From the NCBI RefSeq assembly GCF_000024205.1, contig NC_013216.1:4340001-4404000 (forward strand): a stretch of DNA of 64,000 bases. The letters are read 5' to 3'. Shown here piece after piece: positions 12,897 to 22,031 of the stretch. Under the pieces are notes generated by a model, which did not search any database, was not told where the DNA came from, and saw nothing but the letters and a program-made list of their open reading frames with translations. Position 1 is the stretch's first letter. Each line of letters begins with the position of its first letter. Position numbers and translations under genes: made by a program. Source of the DNA: Desulfofarcimen acetoxidans DSM 771. Its GTDB lineage: Bacteria; Bacillota; Desulfotomaculia; Desulfotomaculales; Desulfofarciminaceae.

Positions 12897-12943
12897 ACTG
12901 CACTCGGTAAGAAAACAACAGTTTTCGGACCGCTAAGTGCAGT
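12897..12943 (-). other. Long imperfect hairpin in the wecB leader
   Basis: ACTGCACT and AGTGCAGT form an 8-bp inverted repeat, with further CGGT/ACCG and AAAC/GTTT pairing inside and GTATA/TATAC pairing just outside. It lies about 90 nt upstream of wecB and about 95 nt downstream of the MazG-like gene. No T-run follows in either direction. It could be a leader structure, an operator or a degraded terminator. Confidence 0.45.
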
Positions 12944-13038
12944 TTATACTTGCTTCCATGGAAAATTTATTCCCGTTGCAAGTATAACATACATATGCTT
13001 ATTTTTAAAATAAATTTTTATAATTATTAATCCCGGAT

Positions 13039-13350
13039 TTAAAGCTTTAGATAGCCTTTTTTAACCAGCTTATTGATATGGTTCTCATAGGATTTTTCCA
13101 AATCCACCCCGTATTGCTCTTCCAGTACAAACATCATGGACACCGCTGTTTGAGCCACATCCATCAACTCCCTGGTGATAAGCAGCATTATTTCCTCCTG
13201 GCTATGAACGGTATTTTCCCCGCTTAAGCCACGCAATTTGCCAATAGCCTGAGCCAGTTCCCCCGCCTCCTCCATCAGCTTCAGGGCTGTGGATTCCATG
13301 GTGGGAGATAAATTGTTTAAACGGGGCAGTGCAATGATTTTCTTCTCCAA
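13039..13350 (-). CDS. MazG-like nucleotide pyrophosphohydrolase family protein
   Basis: 103 residues, an all-alpha MazG/dUTPase-2-like fold with the metal-binding EEAGELAQAIGKL helix and a downstream ELMDVAQTAVSMM helix supplying the second acidic pair. Such proteins hydrolyse NTPs or dNTPs to the monophosphate, often as house-cleaning enzymes. The start is TTG 13350 with AAGGAG about 12 nt upstream. Substrate is unknown. It lies next to a dCMP deaminase, which fits a nucleotide-pool role. Confidence 0.75.
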   Translation of the reverse strand: MEKKIIALPRLNNLSPTMESTALKLMEEAGELAQAIGKLRGLSGENTVHSQEEIMLLITRELMDVAQTAVSMMFVLEEQYGVDLEKSYENHINKLVKKGYLKL

Positions 13351-13442
13351 AAAAAGTCACGCTCCTTAACCTCGGGAAAGCCGCCTTAAGCGACTTTCAA
13401 GCAGCCACAGCTCCATCACAAGCATAATTTCCCAGAGTAAAA

Positions 13443-13476
13443 TAAAGCCCTGTTCGGTTTTCCAAACAAGGCTTTT
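13443..13476 (-). terminator. Terminator after the dCMP deaminase gene
   Basis: AAAGCC...GGCTTT stem with inner GTT/AAC pairing, followed by ATTTTA on the minus strand and TTTTATG on the plus strand. It lies just after the deaminase stop codon. Confidence 0.7.
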
Positions 13477-13484
13477 ATGCAATT

Positions 13485-13949
13485 TTACAAATTACTGTCA
13501 GTTAACTTCAGGTAATCAGACAAGTTACAGGTGATTTTAGTCACCTTAACTCCAACCAGATTAAAAAGCTCCATACAATACGGATCGATCCGGTAATCCT
13601 GTTCGTAGTAGACATGCCTTATACCTGCCTGAATGATCAGTTTGGCACAATTTAAACAAGGGAAATGGGTTACATATATATCAGTGCCTTCCGTCGAAGC
13701 GCCGAATTTTGCACACTGTACTATGGCGTTAGCCTCGGCGTGCACGCAGCGGACGCAGTGCCCGTTATCTATGCGGCAGCCGTCGTCCAGGCAATGCACA
13801 TCTCCGGAAACCGAACCGTTGTACCCGCCGGCAATTGATCTCCTGTCTCTTACGATCAGGCATCCTACAGAAAGCCTGGAGCAGGAGGAACGCAGAGCTA
13901 TTATTTTAGCCTGGCCCATAAAGTACTCGTGCCAGGAAATTCTTTTCAT
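13485..13949 (-). CDS. dCMP deaminase / ComEB-type deaminase
   Basis: 154 residues with the zinc-binding signature HAEANAI and PCLNCAK, plus an extra Cys/His cluster (HCLDDGCRIDNGHCVRCVHAE) found in dCMP deaminases. The reaction gives dUMP for thymidylate synthesis. The N-terminus SWHEYFMGQAKIIALRSSC is typical. Start ATG 13949 with a GGGGG site. It lies just downstream of glyA, which supplies one-carbon units for thymidylate synthesis. Confidence 0.88.
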   Translation of the reverse strand: MKRISWHEYFMGQAKIIALRSSCSRLSVGCLIVRDRRSIAGGYNGSVSGDVHCLDDGCRIDNGHCVRCVHAEANAIVQCAKFGASTEGTDIYVTHFPCLNCAKLIIQAGIRHVYYEQDYRIDPYCMELFNLVGVKVTKITCNLSDYLKLTDSNL

Positions 13950-13964
13950 ATGATACCCCCTTCC

Positions 13965-15206
13965 CTAGTAGAGAGGATACCTGCCGCAGATTTGCCGCAC
14001 CAGGGCACGGGCTTTTTCCTGATAATGCTTGTCTCCAAAGTAATCCAATACACAGTGGAACACTTCCGCTACCTGCCGCATGGCTTCTTCATCAAAACCT
14101 CTTGTGGTTACGGCAGGCGTACCGATTCTGATCCCACTGGTTATTTTCGGCGGCTGAGGGTCAAAAGGCACGGCATTTTTATTTACGGTTACGCCGACTT
14201 CATCCAGCATATTTTCCGCTTGCATGCCGGTTATACCTTTATTCTGCAAGTCCACCAGCATCAAGTGGGTATCCGTACCACCGGAAACCAGTGAAAAACC
14301 GTAACCGGTCAAGGCTTCGGCCAGAGCGGCGGCATTTTTAATTATTTGCTTTTGGTATTCTTTGAAATCCGGCTTCAGTGCTTCACCGAAAGCAACCGCT
14401 TTGGCCGCAATTACATGCATCAGCGGCCCGCCCTGTATACCGGGGAAAATAGCCTTATCAATATCCGGCCCGTAGCACTCCTTGCAAAAAATCATGCCGC
14501 CCCTGGGCCCGCGCAGGGTTTTGTGTGTTGTAGTGGTAATAACATCCGCGTAAGGTACGGGACTCATGTGCAGGCCGGCCGCAATCAAACCGGCGATATG
14601 CGCCATATCCACCATTAAATAAGCTCCTATTTCGTCCGCGGCTTTTTTTAATTTCTCAAAATCTATTTCCCGCGGGTAGGCGCTGGCCCCGGCCACGATC
14701 ATTTTAGGCTTGTACTCTGAAGCAATGGCCTGTACTTTTTCATAATCTATACGGCCCGTGTCTTTTTCCACGCCGTAAGAAATAAAATTAAAATATTTGC
14801 CGGAAATATTAACTTTGCTGCCGTGTGTCAGGTGACCGCCATGAGCTAAATCCATGCCCAATATAGTGTCTCCCGGTTTCAGCAAAGCAAAATAAACGGC
14901 CATATTGGCCTGTGAACCGGAATGAGGCTGAACATTAACATACTCCGCTCCGAATAACTTTAAGGCCCTTTCACGGGCAATATTCTCTGCTACATCCACA
15001 TATTCACAGCCGCCGTAATAGCGGTGAGCCGGATAGCCCTCGGCATATTTATTCGTCATGACCGAACCCTGTGCTTCCATGACAGCCCGGCTGACAAAGT
15101 TTTCCGAAGCTATTAATTCTATTTTGTTTCTCTGTCTCTCAGTTTCCAATTCTATGGCCCGCAAGATTTCCGGGTCAGTGTCGGCTAAGCTGCGCAACAA
15201 GGTCAT
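13965..15206 (-). CDS. glyA: Serine hydroxymethyltransferase
   Basis: 413 residues, full length. PLP enzyme converting serine and tetrahydrofolate to glycine and methylene-THF. The PLP-lysine is in [14 protein letters not shown]; the N-terminal [14 protein letters not shown] and the [20 protein letters not shown] motif are also clear. Lies 27 nt downstream of rpiB in the same direction, matching the Bacillus ywlF-glyA arrangement. Confidence 0.97.
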   Translation of the reverse strand: MTLLRSLADTDPEILRAIELETERQRNKIELIASENFVSRAVMEAQGSVMTNKYAEGYPAHRYYGGCEYVDVAENIARERALKLFGAEYVNVQPHSGSQANMAVYFALLKPGDTILGMDLAHGGHLTHGSKVNISGKYFNFISYGVEKDTGRIDYEKVQAIASEYKPKMIVAGASAYPREIDFEKLKKAADEIGAYLMVDMAHIAGLIAAGLHMSPVPYADVITTTTHKTLRGPRGGMIFCKECYGPDIDKAIFPGIQGGPLMHVIAAKAVAFGEALKPDFKEYQKQIIKNAAALAEALTGYGFSLVSGGTDTHLMLVDLQNKGITGMQAENMLDEVGVTVNKNAVPFDPQPPKITSGIRIGTPAVTTRGFDEEAMRQVAEVFHCVLDYFGDKHYQEKARALVRQICGRYPLY

Positions 15207-15233
15207 CTACTCTCCCCCCAACAGGCTAAAAGC

Positions 15234-15683
15234 TTACTTATTATATTTTGCTTCTATTTGGGCAATCTTTTCTACTCTGCGGGCATGACGTCCACCGGCA
15301 AAAACAGTATTCAGCCAGATCCTGACAATTTCCGCAGCTAAACCGGCGCCAATCACCCTCTGACCCAAAGTTAAAATATTTGCGTCATTATGCTCCCGCG
15401 CACAACGCGCGGAAAAAGTGTCATGACAAAGGGCGGCACGAATGCCCGGCACTTTATTTGCCGCCAGGGAGACTCCTATGCCTGTACCGCAGCAAATTAT
15501 TCCTCTGTCATAATCCCCGGCCTTGACGGCTTCCGCCACAGCCAGAGCCAAATCCGGGTAATCAACTGACTCCTCTGAATATGTACCAAAATCTTTATAC
15601 TCAAAACCGTCAGCACGCAGGCACTCAATAATTTCTTTTTTTAACTGAAAGCCCCCGTGATCAGCGGCTATGGCAACTCGCAA
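15234..15683 (-). CDS. rpiB: Ribose-5-phosphate isomerase B
   Basis: 149 residues of the RpiB/LacAB family. N-terminal AADHGGFQLK, the active-site Cys loop GIICCGTGIGVSLAANK and the CHDTFSARCAREHNDANIL segment are all visible. Interconverts ribulose-5-P and ribose-5-P in the pentose phosphate pathway. Same cluster position as ywlF of Bacillus subtilis. Confidence 0.95.
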   Translation of the reverse strand: MRVAIAADHGGFQLKKEIIECLRADGFEYKDFGTYSEESVDYPDLALAVAEAVKAGDYDRGIICCGTGIGVSLAANKVPGIRAALCHDTFSARCAREHNDANILTLGQRVIGAGLAAEIVRIWLNTVFAGGRHARRVEKIAQIEAKYNK

Positions 15684-15783
15684 AATTAAAACCCCTCTTT
15701 CCTCGCATATTGTACTTTAATTATTTAAAATTCTCCATAAAGAGAGGATTCCCTTTTTATACTGTCAAATTTTAAACCTATGT

Positions 15784-16254
15784 TTATTCTTTCTCCAGCT
15801 GACGGCAGAACTTGTCCAGGGCCGTTTCAAGCAATTCCCATAACGAAGCGGCACATTTGCGATAGACAGCCACTGTCTGACCGAAAGGATCAACTATATC
15901 CCCTTCCTCACCTGAATAGGAACCCAGGGTAAATATTTTTCCCGCGGCAGAAGGAAAACGTGAGATGAGTATTTGGCGGTGTGAGGCAGTCATGGTTAAT
16001 ATTAAATCCGCTCCGTCAACTTCCTGCCAGTTCACCATTTTTGCCCGGTGTGAGGAAAGATCAATACGGTATTCCCACAGGGCCTCAACTGCCTGTGGAG
16101 AAGCAGGGCCACCGGGCCAGGCGGCTACCCCGGCGGAAGCTACAATAATATCCGGAACAGATTGTTTAATGCTTAAGATTTTCCTGGCCAGCGCTTCAGC
16201 CATACTGCTGCGGCAGGTGTTGCCGGTGCAGACAAATAGTATTTTCGAGGACAT
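15784..16254 (-). CDS. ywlE: YwlE-type low-molecular-weight phosphatase (likely protein-arginine phosphatase)
   Basis: 156 residues with the P-loop CTGNTCRSS starting at C9 and the catalytic-Asp region DIVDPFGQ at the C-terminus. In YwlE a Thr at the fifth P-loop position favours phosphoarginine over phosphotyrosine, and Thr is present here. The product would reverse McsB-type arginine phosphorylation. The gene lies between mntP and rpiB, the same order as in Bacillus. Substrate assignment is from this residue and synteny, not from assay. Confidence 0.82.
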   Translation of the reverse strand: MSSKILFVCTGNTCRSSMAEALARKILSIKQSVPDIIVASAGVAAWPGGPASPQAVEALWEYRIDLSSHRAKMVNWQEVDGADLILTMTASHRQILISRFPSAAGKIFTLGSYSGEEGDIVDPFGQTVAVYRKCAASLWELLETALDKFCRQLEKE

Positions 16255-16275
16255 TCTTCCACCTCCAGATAAAGG

Positions 16276-16821
16276 CTAACCCCAGAAAAGCTTTACTCCG
16301 ATACCAACCAAAACGGCCCCGCCTGCCATCTGAGCCCGTGAACCTATCCAACTGCCGATAAAGCGTCCCAAAACCAGCCCGGTAAAGGTCATTAAGCCGG
16401 CTACCAGACCAATTACGCCGGCAGCCTGAAGCAGGTTGACATTTCTGGTGCCAAGTGTAAAGCCGACGCTTAGAGCATCCATACTCACACCGGCAGACAG
16501 TAACACTACTCCCCACAGGCTGTCGATCATTGAACGGGCCGAATTATCCGCACCCTCACGCCAAACAGCCAGGATCATTCTGCCCCCCAGGTAAACCAGC
16601 AAGGCGGCCCCGGCCACAACTGCCACACGCCCCAACAGGTTGCCGAGAACCCCCCCTATATACCAGCCAATCAGAGGCATAAATATATGAAAGATAAAGA
16701 TTGTCATTGTTATAACGGCCGTCTGCCTGCGCCTGACTCCGGCCATACCGATACCTATACACATGGAAAAGGCGTCGGTGCCCAAAGCCATTGCCAGCAA
16801 GACCAGGGTAATTTCGCTCAC
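16276..16821 (-). CDS. mntP: Manganese efflux pump MntP
   Basis: 181 residues, six membrane helices in two homologous halves, with the paired acidic motifs GTDAFSMCIGIG in the first half and SMDALSVGFTLG in the second. The family exports Mn(II). No yybP-ykoY riboswitch pattern is visible in the short gap upstream. Equivalent to ywlD in the Bacillus ywl cluster. Confidence 0.9.
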   Translation of the reverse strand: MSEITLVLLAMALGTDAFSMCIGIGMAGVRRRQTAVITMTIFIFHIFMPLIGWYIGGVLGNLLGRVAVVAGAALLVYLGGRMILAVWREGADNSARSMIDSLWGVVLLSAGVSMDALSVGFTLGTRNVNLLQAAGVIGLVAGLMTFTGLVLGRFIGSWIGSRAQMAGGAVLVGIGVKLFWG

Positions 16822-16941
16822 TTTTTTCCCTCCAGTTTGCCGTTAAGGCATGTATGTAAATTATAATCCAATATAATTTTATTTTCAATAAAACGGCTGA
16901 GAACTATAACTTTTAATGGGGACTTGTACCTTCCTTTGACC

Positions 16942-17979
16942 CTATACCTTAATTGTATTACTGCCGGCGGCCAATCTCAGTCGGTTTTGAATGGCTAAGC
17001 CCAGGCCTTGCCCATGGAAACCGGCACAGATGATTATATCTACGCAGCGGTTATCCAATTCACGCATGGCTTGAAAAAGACCTGCCGCCACAGAGACAGG
17101 CCTGCTTTTGCTGCCTGCTGTAGTATAGATATAACTTTGAAATAAAAATGCGTCTTCCTCGTACAGCAAAAGTCCCACTTTTTGTCCCTGTTTTTCGTAG
17201 TGGAGCGCCATCTGGCCTATTTTCTCCAGTACAACCCGGTCATCCTCACCTTCTACCAGCAGGAAAGCGGCATGTGGAGTATAATGGGCATATTTTGCCG
17301 AGGGGATTGCCTTGTTTGTCAGTTCCAGGCTGCCTGTAAAGGGGCGAAGGTCTTCCTGGGTCAACACGCCCGGACGCAAAAGCACCGGCTTTTCGCCGGT
17401 AAAATCTATCACTGTGGACTCCAAACCCCACTCAGAAGGCCCGCCATCCAACACGGCCTCTATACGGCCGCTCAAATCCTGCAATACATGGTCCGCTGTT
17501 GTAGGACTGGGTCTGCCGGAAAGATTTGCGCTGGGCGCTACCAGAGGGACTCCGGACTGCTCGATTAAGGCCAGGGCTACCGGGTGATCCGGCATGCGCA
17601 CTCCTAAAGCCGGCCTGCCGCCGGTGACCTCCGCGGGCAGGTGGCCCTGAAAGGGCAAAACCAGAGTTAAAGGACCGGGCCAGAATTGTCCCGCCAGCGC
17701 GTGAGCCTCCTGCGGAATGTCCTTTAAGTAGGCAAAGGCGGTTTTCAAATCCGCAACATGGAGGGTCAGGGGATTATCCGCGGGGCGGGCCTTGGCTTGA
17801 AACAACCGCCGCACGGCCCGGCTGTCCAGGGCGTTTGCGCCCAAACCATATACGGTTTCGGTAGGGAATGCCACCAAACCGCCTGTTTTAATAATTTGCG
17901 CCGCTGCCTGAATTATTTGCCGCTCAGGTTTTTTTGCGTCAACCCGCCAGCATTTTGTCTGTAATTGTTTCAATTCCAT
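16942..17979 (-). CDS. ywlC: L-threonylcarbamoyladenylate synthase (Sua5/YwlC type)
   Basis: 345 residues: an N-terminal YrdC domain (about 15-205; GGLVAFPTETVYGLGANAL, SANLSGRPSPT) and a C-terminal Sua5 domain joined by the PGVLTQEDL and AKYAHYTPHA linker. It makes threonylcarbamoyl-AMP from threonine, bicarbonate and ATP for the t6A37 modification of tRNA. The two-domain length distinguishes it from the shorter TsaC. Confidence 0.93.
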   Translation of the reverse strand: MELKQLQTKCWRVDAKKPERQIIQAAAQIIKTGGLVAFPTETVYGLGANALDSRAVRRLFQAKARPADNPLTLHVADLKTAFAYLKDIPQEAHALAGQFWPGPLTLVLPFQGHLPAEVTGGRPALGVRMPDHPVALALIEQSGVPLVAPSANLSGRPSPTTADHVLQDLSGRIEAVLDGGPSEWGLESTVIDFTGEKPVLLRPGVLTQEDLRPFTGSLELTNKAIPSAKYAHYTPHAAFLLVEGEDDRVVLEKIGQMALHYEKQGQKVGLLLYEEDAFLFQSYIYTTAGSKSRPVSVAAGLFQAMRELDNRCVDIIICAGFHGQGLGLAIQNRLRLAAGSNTIKV

Positions 17980-18025
17980 ACCACCCGAAATTCAACTTTA
18001 AGTTTAGCAATGCATTTATTCAAAA

Positions 18026-18883
18026 CTAGGCCGGTTCAATTTTTTCCGTATTCGGGGCTGCCGGGGTCTTTTTGAGAAAAATACTTCTCAGCTTTCCAGA
18101 GGAATAGGCTGCGAAAAACACAGCCAGCGCGGTCAAAACTACAGCGCCGCCGGAAGGCAGGTTCCAGTAATAGGAAACAACGAGACCGGTTAAGATTTCG
18201 CTTATCCCCAAAAACATCGACAAAAAGAAAACTTGTTTGAAGCTGCGGGAAACCAGCAGCGAGGTCAGTACGGGGATAACCATTAAAGCGCCTACCAAAA
18301 GACCTCCGACAATACGAAGAGATATGGCCACGGTCAGAGCAGTCAAAATAATAAAAACAAGGTTTAGCTTGTCATAGGGCAGTCCGGATACACGGGCATA
18401 ATCCTCATCAAAGGCCATAAGAAAGAATTCTTTGAATAAGAAGAACAGTACCAGCAAAACCAGCAGGCCCAGTAATAATATGCCCCAAACATCACGCGGT
18501 CCGACAGTGAGAATGCTGCCAAAAAGATAGCCCATAAGATCAACGCCGAAACCCTGCGACAAACTGATTAAAACTACAGCCAACGCCAGACCGGCCGACA
18601 TAACCAGGGCCAGTATAGCTTCACCGGGCAGTTTCTGGTTTTCCCTCATTCTCTCAATACTCAGCGCGGCAGTCAGGGCCGTACCTACTGTGACCGCGAA
18701 GGGGTTTACACCCAGGTAAAGTCCCAGAGCCACACCTGCCAGAGATACGTGAGCCAGGGTATCCGCCATAAAAGAATAACGGCGCAGAACCAAAAACACG
18801 CCGATTGCCGGGCATATAATACCCACAATGGCACCGGCTGCCAGTGCGCGCACCATAAAATCGTATTGAAGCATTTCTAACAT
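18026..18883 (-). CDS. znuB: Metal ABC transporter permease (ZnuB/MntB family)
   Basis: 285 residues, eight or nine membrane helices, ABC-3 family. Typical motifs are the N-terminal GIICPAIGVFLVLRRYSFMADTLAHVSLAG split over two helices and the later VSGLPYDKLN coupling region. It works with the ATPase and binding protein just upstream for Zn or Mn import; the ending is near ywlC. Confidence 0.9.
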   Translation of the reverse strand: MLEMLQYDFMVRALAAGAIVGIICPAIGVFLVLRRYSFMADTLAHVSLAGVALGLYLGVNPFAVTVGTALTAALSIERMRENQKLPGEAILALVMSAGLALAVVLISLSQGFGVDLMGYLFGSILTVGPRDVWGILLLGLLVLLVLFFLFKEFFLMAFDEDYARVSGLPYDKLNLVFIILTALTVAISLRIVGGLLVGALMVIPVLTSLLVSRSFKQVFFLSMFLGISEILTGLVVSYYWNLPSGGAVVLTALAVFFAAYSSGKLRSIFLKKTPAAPNTEKIEPA

Positions 18884-18920
18884 TTACCCACCCCTGAATT
18901 CAATATGCTCTCCCTTATGT

Positions 18921-19673
18921 TTAATGATGGTGAGATACTGCCCGCACCGCCATTCCGTATAAAGAGGCTAAAGTTTCTCCCGCCGGAATGTCCAAAGGAC
19001 TGCCATGATAAATCAAACGCCGGTTGATACAGGCCAGCTTGTTTACCTGAGCCCCGATAGCGCCGGTATCATGAGACACGGTAATCAAAGTCATATTTTG
19101 ATCCTTATTTAAACTGCTGAGCATGCTGTAAAAACGTTCTTGAGCGCCTGCATCCAGACCAACCACCGGCTCATCCAATATCAAAAGCTCGGGACTGCCG
19201 GCCAGAGCTCTGGCAATAAACACTCTTTGCTGCTGCCCGCCGGAGAGTCTCCCAATTAAAGCGCTGCTGTTATCCCGCATACCTACCAGTTCCAAAGAAT
19301 ACCGCACAACTTCTTTATCCGCAGCGGTTAAACGACGGCCTACACCTACTCGCCCGAACCGACCGGCGGCAACCACCTCCTCCACAGTAGCCGGAAAACG
19401 GTGATCGAAGTGAGTGGCCTTTTGGGGTACATAACCCACTCTGGGCCAATCCCTGAATTGCCCTATATCCTGTCCAAACAGTTTGATATCGCCTCGCAGG
19501 GGCTTATATAGTCCCAAAATCAATTTTAGCAGCGTTGTCTTGCCGGAACCGTTAGGTCCAATCAGAGCCAGGTAGTCACCCTGGTATACTTCCAGATTAA
19601 TTGCTTCCAAAATTGTTTTTTCCGTAAAAGAATAGTACAGGTTTTTTATTTCCACCAGAGCGATTTGCTCCAC
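18921..19673 (-). CDS. znuC: Metal ABC transporter ATP-binding protein
   Basis: 250 residues: Walker A GPNGSGKTT, Q-loop YVPQKA, signature LSGGQQQR, Walker B LLILDEPVVGLD and H-loop VSHD. The VPQKATHFDHRFPATVEEVV segment is typical of Zn/Mn transporters. The GTG start overlaps the stop of the binding-protein gene. A His-rich C-terminal tail (HHH) ends the protein. Confidence 0.92.
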   Translation of the reverse strand: MEQIALVEIKNLYYSFTEKTILEAINLEVYQGDYLALIGPNGSGKTTLLKLILGLYKPLRGDIKLFGQDIGQFRDWPRVGYVPQKATHFDHRFPATVEEVVAAGRFGRVGVGRRLTAADKEVVRYSLELVGMRDNSSALIGRLSGGQQQRVFIARALAGSPELLILDEPVVGLDAGAQERFYSMLSSLNKDQNMTLITVSHDTGAIGAQVNKLACINRRLIYHGSPLDIPAGETLASLYGMAVRAVSHHH

Positions 19674-20596
19674 TACTGCAAGGCCTCCTTCAAAGCCGCC
19701 AGGTTGCTGTACATTAAAGAAATGTAATTTTCACCTTGAGCCTGTTGTTCTTCAGTCAAACCGGCTATCGTGTTTAGGACACCGGTTTTAACTTTTGCCT
19801 CGCGGGCCACCGTTTCTGAAAGCTGCGAACTGATTAAAGGCTCAAAAAAAATACAACGTACCTTATTTTGGCGAACAAATTCCACCACCTCTTTAAGTTG
19901 AGCGGGTGAAGGCTGGGCCTCCGGCGACAGACCCAATACGGAAACCTGCTGCATTCCATAACGCCTGCACATATACGCAAAAGCACTGTGCGAGGTTACC
20001 AGGTCTTTGCTTGTAAAGCTTTGTGCAGCCGCACTGTACTCCTTATCCAGTTTAAGCAGCTTTTCACCGTAAGCCGAGGCTCTTTCCCGGTAATACTGCC
20101 CGTTGTTCGGGTCAATTTCAGATATTGCCGCAGCAATGCTCTCTACTGTATGTCTGGCCATCAGCGGGTCCAGCCAATAATGAGGGTCGTAAGTACCTTT
20201 TGATGCACTGATGAGCTTTTGACCGGCAGACGCATCCAGCACTTTCACCTTTTTGCCGGCTAAAACAGGCAGCAGCCGCTGCTCCACCCAGGGCTCCAGT
20301 CCCGCTCCGTTATAAATGAACAGATCCGCTTGCTCTATGCTGGCCATGTCTCTGGGTGCGGGTTCCCAGTCGTGGGGTTCCGCGCCGGGCGGCATTAAAT
20401 TATAAACATTCACCCGGTCACCACCGGTTTGAGAAGCGAATTCATAAAGTGGGTAAAAGGTTGTCACAACCTTAAGCTTACCGTCCGCATTTACGTTTTT
20501 AAGCGCTTGAACGTGAGCCTGCTCGGATTTATTCCCACAGGCGGTTATTATTACCGCGGCAAGCACCAGCAGCACTCCAAAATACAATTTCTTCAC
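19673..20596 (-). CDS. znuA: Metal-binding lipoprotein of the zinc/manganese ABC transporter
   Basis: About 307 residues. Lipoprotein signal with lipobox ITAC. The candidate metal ligands are His in PGAEPHDWEP, His in YDPHYWLDP, His in VTSHSAFAY and the acidic residue in IFFEPLIS, matching cluster A-I proteins. There is no long His-rich loop of the kind in many ZnuA proteins, so Zn versus Mn cannot be decided from it. The start is GTG 20596, because AGGAGG lies 6 nt before it; an ATG at 20614 would contain the ribosome site. Confidence 0.88.
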   Translation of the reverse strand: MKKLYFGVLLVLAAVIITACGNKSEQAHVQALKNVNADGKLKVVTTFYPLYEFASQTGGDRVNVYNLMPPGAEPHDWEPAPRDMASIEQADLFIYNGAGLEPWVEQRLLPVLAGKKVKVLDASAGQKLISASKGTYDPHYWLDPLMARHTVESIAAAISEIDPNNGQYYRERASAYGEKLLKLDKEYSAAAQSFTSKDLVTSHSAFAYMCRRYGMQQVSVLGLSPEAQPSPAQLKEVVEFVRQNKVRCIFFEPLISSQLSETVAREAKVKTGVLNTIAGLTEEQQAQGENYISLMYSNLAALKEALQ

Positions 20597-20706
20597 AATG
20601 AACCTCCTATCCAACCCTGTATAATCTACAAACTATATATCTAAATAGAAACCATCTATACATCTGCTCTGATTTAATTAATAAAACCTGACACCGCGGA
20701 ATACAA

Positions 20707-21126
20707 CTACTGACAGTTTGGGCAGTAGCCAAAAATGCTAAACGTATGGCCGGACACCTTAAAGCCGGGGTTCTGTTTTAGGATATTGTGAATACATTCC
20801 GCCGGGCAGTGATGAACTTCCTTGGCTTTCCCGCATTTCAAACAAACTAAATGGTGATGATGATTATTTTCATCGTTCATTTCAAAACGACGGCAGCCAT
20901 CAAAAAAGTCCACTTCAATAATTATTCCCAGATCCTTGAATAAATTAAGAGTACGGTAAATAGTATCAAAACTGACGCTGGAAAAGGTCTGTTGAACTTT
21001 TTTTAATACCTCCTCGGCACTAAAGTGCTTATTATCTTCCAAAAAGACTCTGACCACTTCCTGGCGCTGCGGAGTGAGTTTTATACCACAAGACTTTAGC
21101 TTATCCAGCACATCCTCCATACTCAT
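20707..21126 (-). CDS. zur: Fur-family metal regulator, probably Zur
   Basis: 139 residues: winged helix (about 10-80; LTPQRQEVVRVFLEDN, FDTIYRTLNLFKDLGII) then a dimerisation domain with HHHHLVCLKCGKAKEVHHCP and a C-terminal CPNC, giving a structural Cys4 zinc site and a His-rich regulatory site. Start ATG 21126 has GGAGG upstream. It stands directly upstream of znuABC on the same strand and is divergent from a NicO-type exporter, which suggests it senses zinc; Fur, PerR or Nur cannot be excluded. Confidence 0.85.
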   Translation of the reverse strand: MSMEDVLDKLKSCGIKLTPQRQEVVRVFLEDNKHFSAEEVLKKVQQTFSSVSFDTIYRTLNLFKDLGIIIEVDFFDGCRRFEMNDENNHHHHLVCLKCGKAKEVHHCPAECIHNILKQNPGFKVSGHTFSIFGYCPNCQ

Positions 21127-21151
21127 AATTACGCCTCCCAAATAATATTTA

Positions 21152-21229
21152 TTCTTATTTAATCTTTCTTATTATTTAATTTATTGACTCAACTAATCTT
21201 GTTTCTTATCTAAGTATGCTTCTTATTTA
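21152..21229. promoter_or_regulatory. Repeated TTCTTATYTA half-sites in the zur/exporter divergent gap
   Basis: The decamer TTCTTATTTA occurs at 21152 and 21220 and TTCTTATCTA at 21203; TATCTAA recurs at 21294 and again at about 20637 in front of znuA. The gap lies between two divergent metal genes, so these are candidate operator half-sites for the Fur-family regulator. The region is very AT-rich, so chance is a real alternative. Confidence 0.4.
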
Positions 21230-21311
21230 TCAAAAAATATAGTTTTTGTCAATATGTTTTGGTTATATAAAACATATTGTTATGAATATGCTTATCTAAA
21301 GGGGTGGGGAA

Positions 21312-22004
21312 ATGAACCTGTTCTATTATTTAACAGCTTTCGGCATAGGAGCTCTGCACTCGCTGGAACCAGGCCACGGCAAAAGCCTTATGGGGGCTTA
21401 TCTGATAATGTCACGGGGCCGTGTTATCGACGCGGTCGCTCTGGGTTTAACCTCAGCGGCCACCCACACCGCGGTTATCCTGGTTATGGCGGCAACAACA
21501 CAATTTGCTTTTGCTGCCGCTCAGGTAAGCACTCATCTCAGTGATGCCGGACAAATGGAAATCTGGCTGCAGCTGCTGTCCGGCATTTTAATGACAATCA
21601 TAGGAACTAAATTATTCCCCTTTAACAGAAAACACACCTGCTGCAAGCATCATCATCCTCATGCTCATGCACCGGTCGGACAGGCAGGTCAAAAAGTAAA
21701 CCTGCTGGATTTACTCCTGGTAGGCTTCACAAACGGGCTGATTCCCTGTCCCAGCGCTTTAGCGGTTCTTCTGATGTCTCTCAGTACCGGACATCTTTTT
21801 CAAGGACTGCTGCTGGTACTGGCTTTTGGTGTTGGCGGTGCAGCAGCCTTGATTACCGTAGGCATTATTTTTGTTAAGCTTTCCGCTCTGGCCGGAAAAT
21901 CTATAAGCGCCGCAGCCTGGAGCAAATTCTCCGCCGCCAGCAGCTTGCTGATTATTGGCACAGGCATTGCAATCACCTACCAGGCCGTTCAAAAGCTGCT
22001 TTGA
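21312..22004 (+). CDS. NicO/RcnA-family divalent metal exporter
   Basis: 230 residues, six membrane helices. The first half has ALHSLEPGHGKSLMGAY and THTAVIL, the second has GFTNGLIPCPSALAVLL, all typical of the NicO family (nickel/cobalt efflux). A His/Cys-rich loop (CCKHHHPHAHAP) lies near residue 112-123 between the halves. Start ATG 21312 has GGGGTGGGG upstream. Divergent from zur, so zinc export is also possible. Confidence 0.85.
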   Translation: MNLFYYLTAFGIGALHSLEPGHGKSLMGAYLIMSRGRVIDAVALGLTSAATHTAVILVMAATTQFAFAAAQVSTHLSDAGQMEIWLQLLSGILMTIIGTKLFPFNRKHTCCKHHHPHAHAPVGQAGQKVNLLDLLLVGFTNGLIPCPSALAVLLMSLSTGHLFQGLLLVLAFGVGGAAALITVGIIFVKLSALAGKSISAAAWSKFSAASSLLIIGTGIAITYQAVQKLL

Positions 22005-22031
22005 TATTTGTTTAAGTTAATAATTAAGCTG

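Noticed and set aside
16822-16941. yybP-ykoY manganese riboswitch ahead of mntP
   Set aside because: The gap is too short and shows none of the conserved loops.
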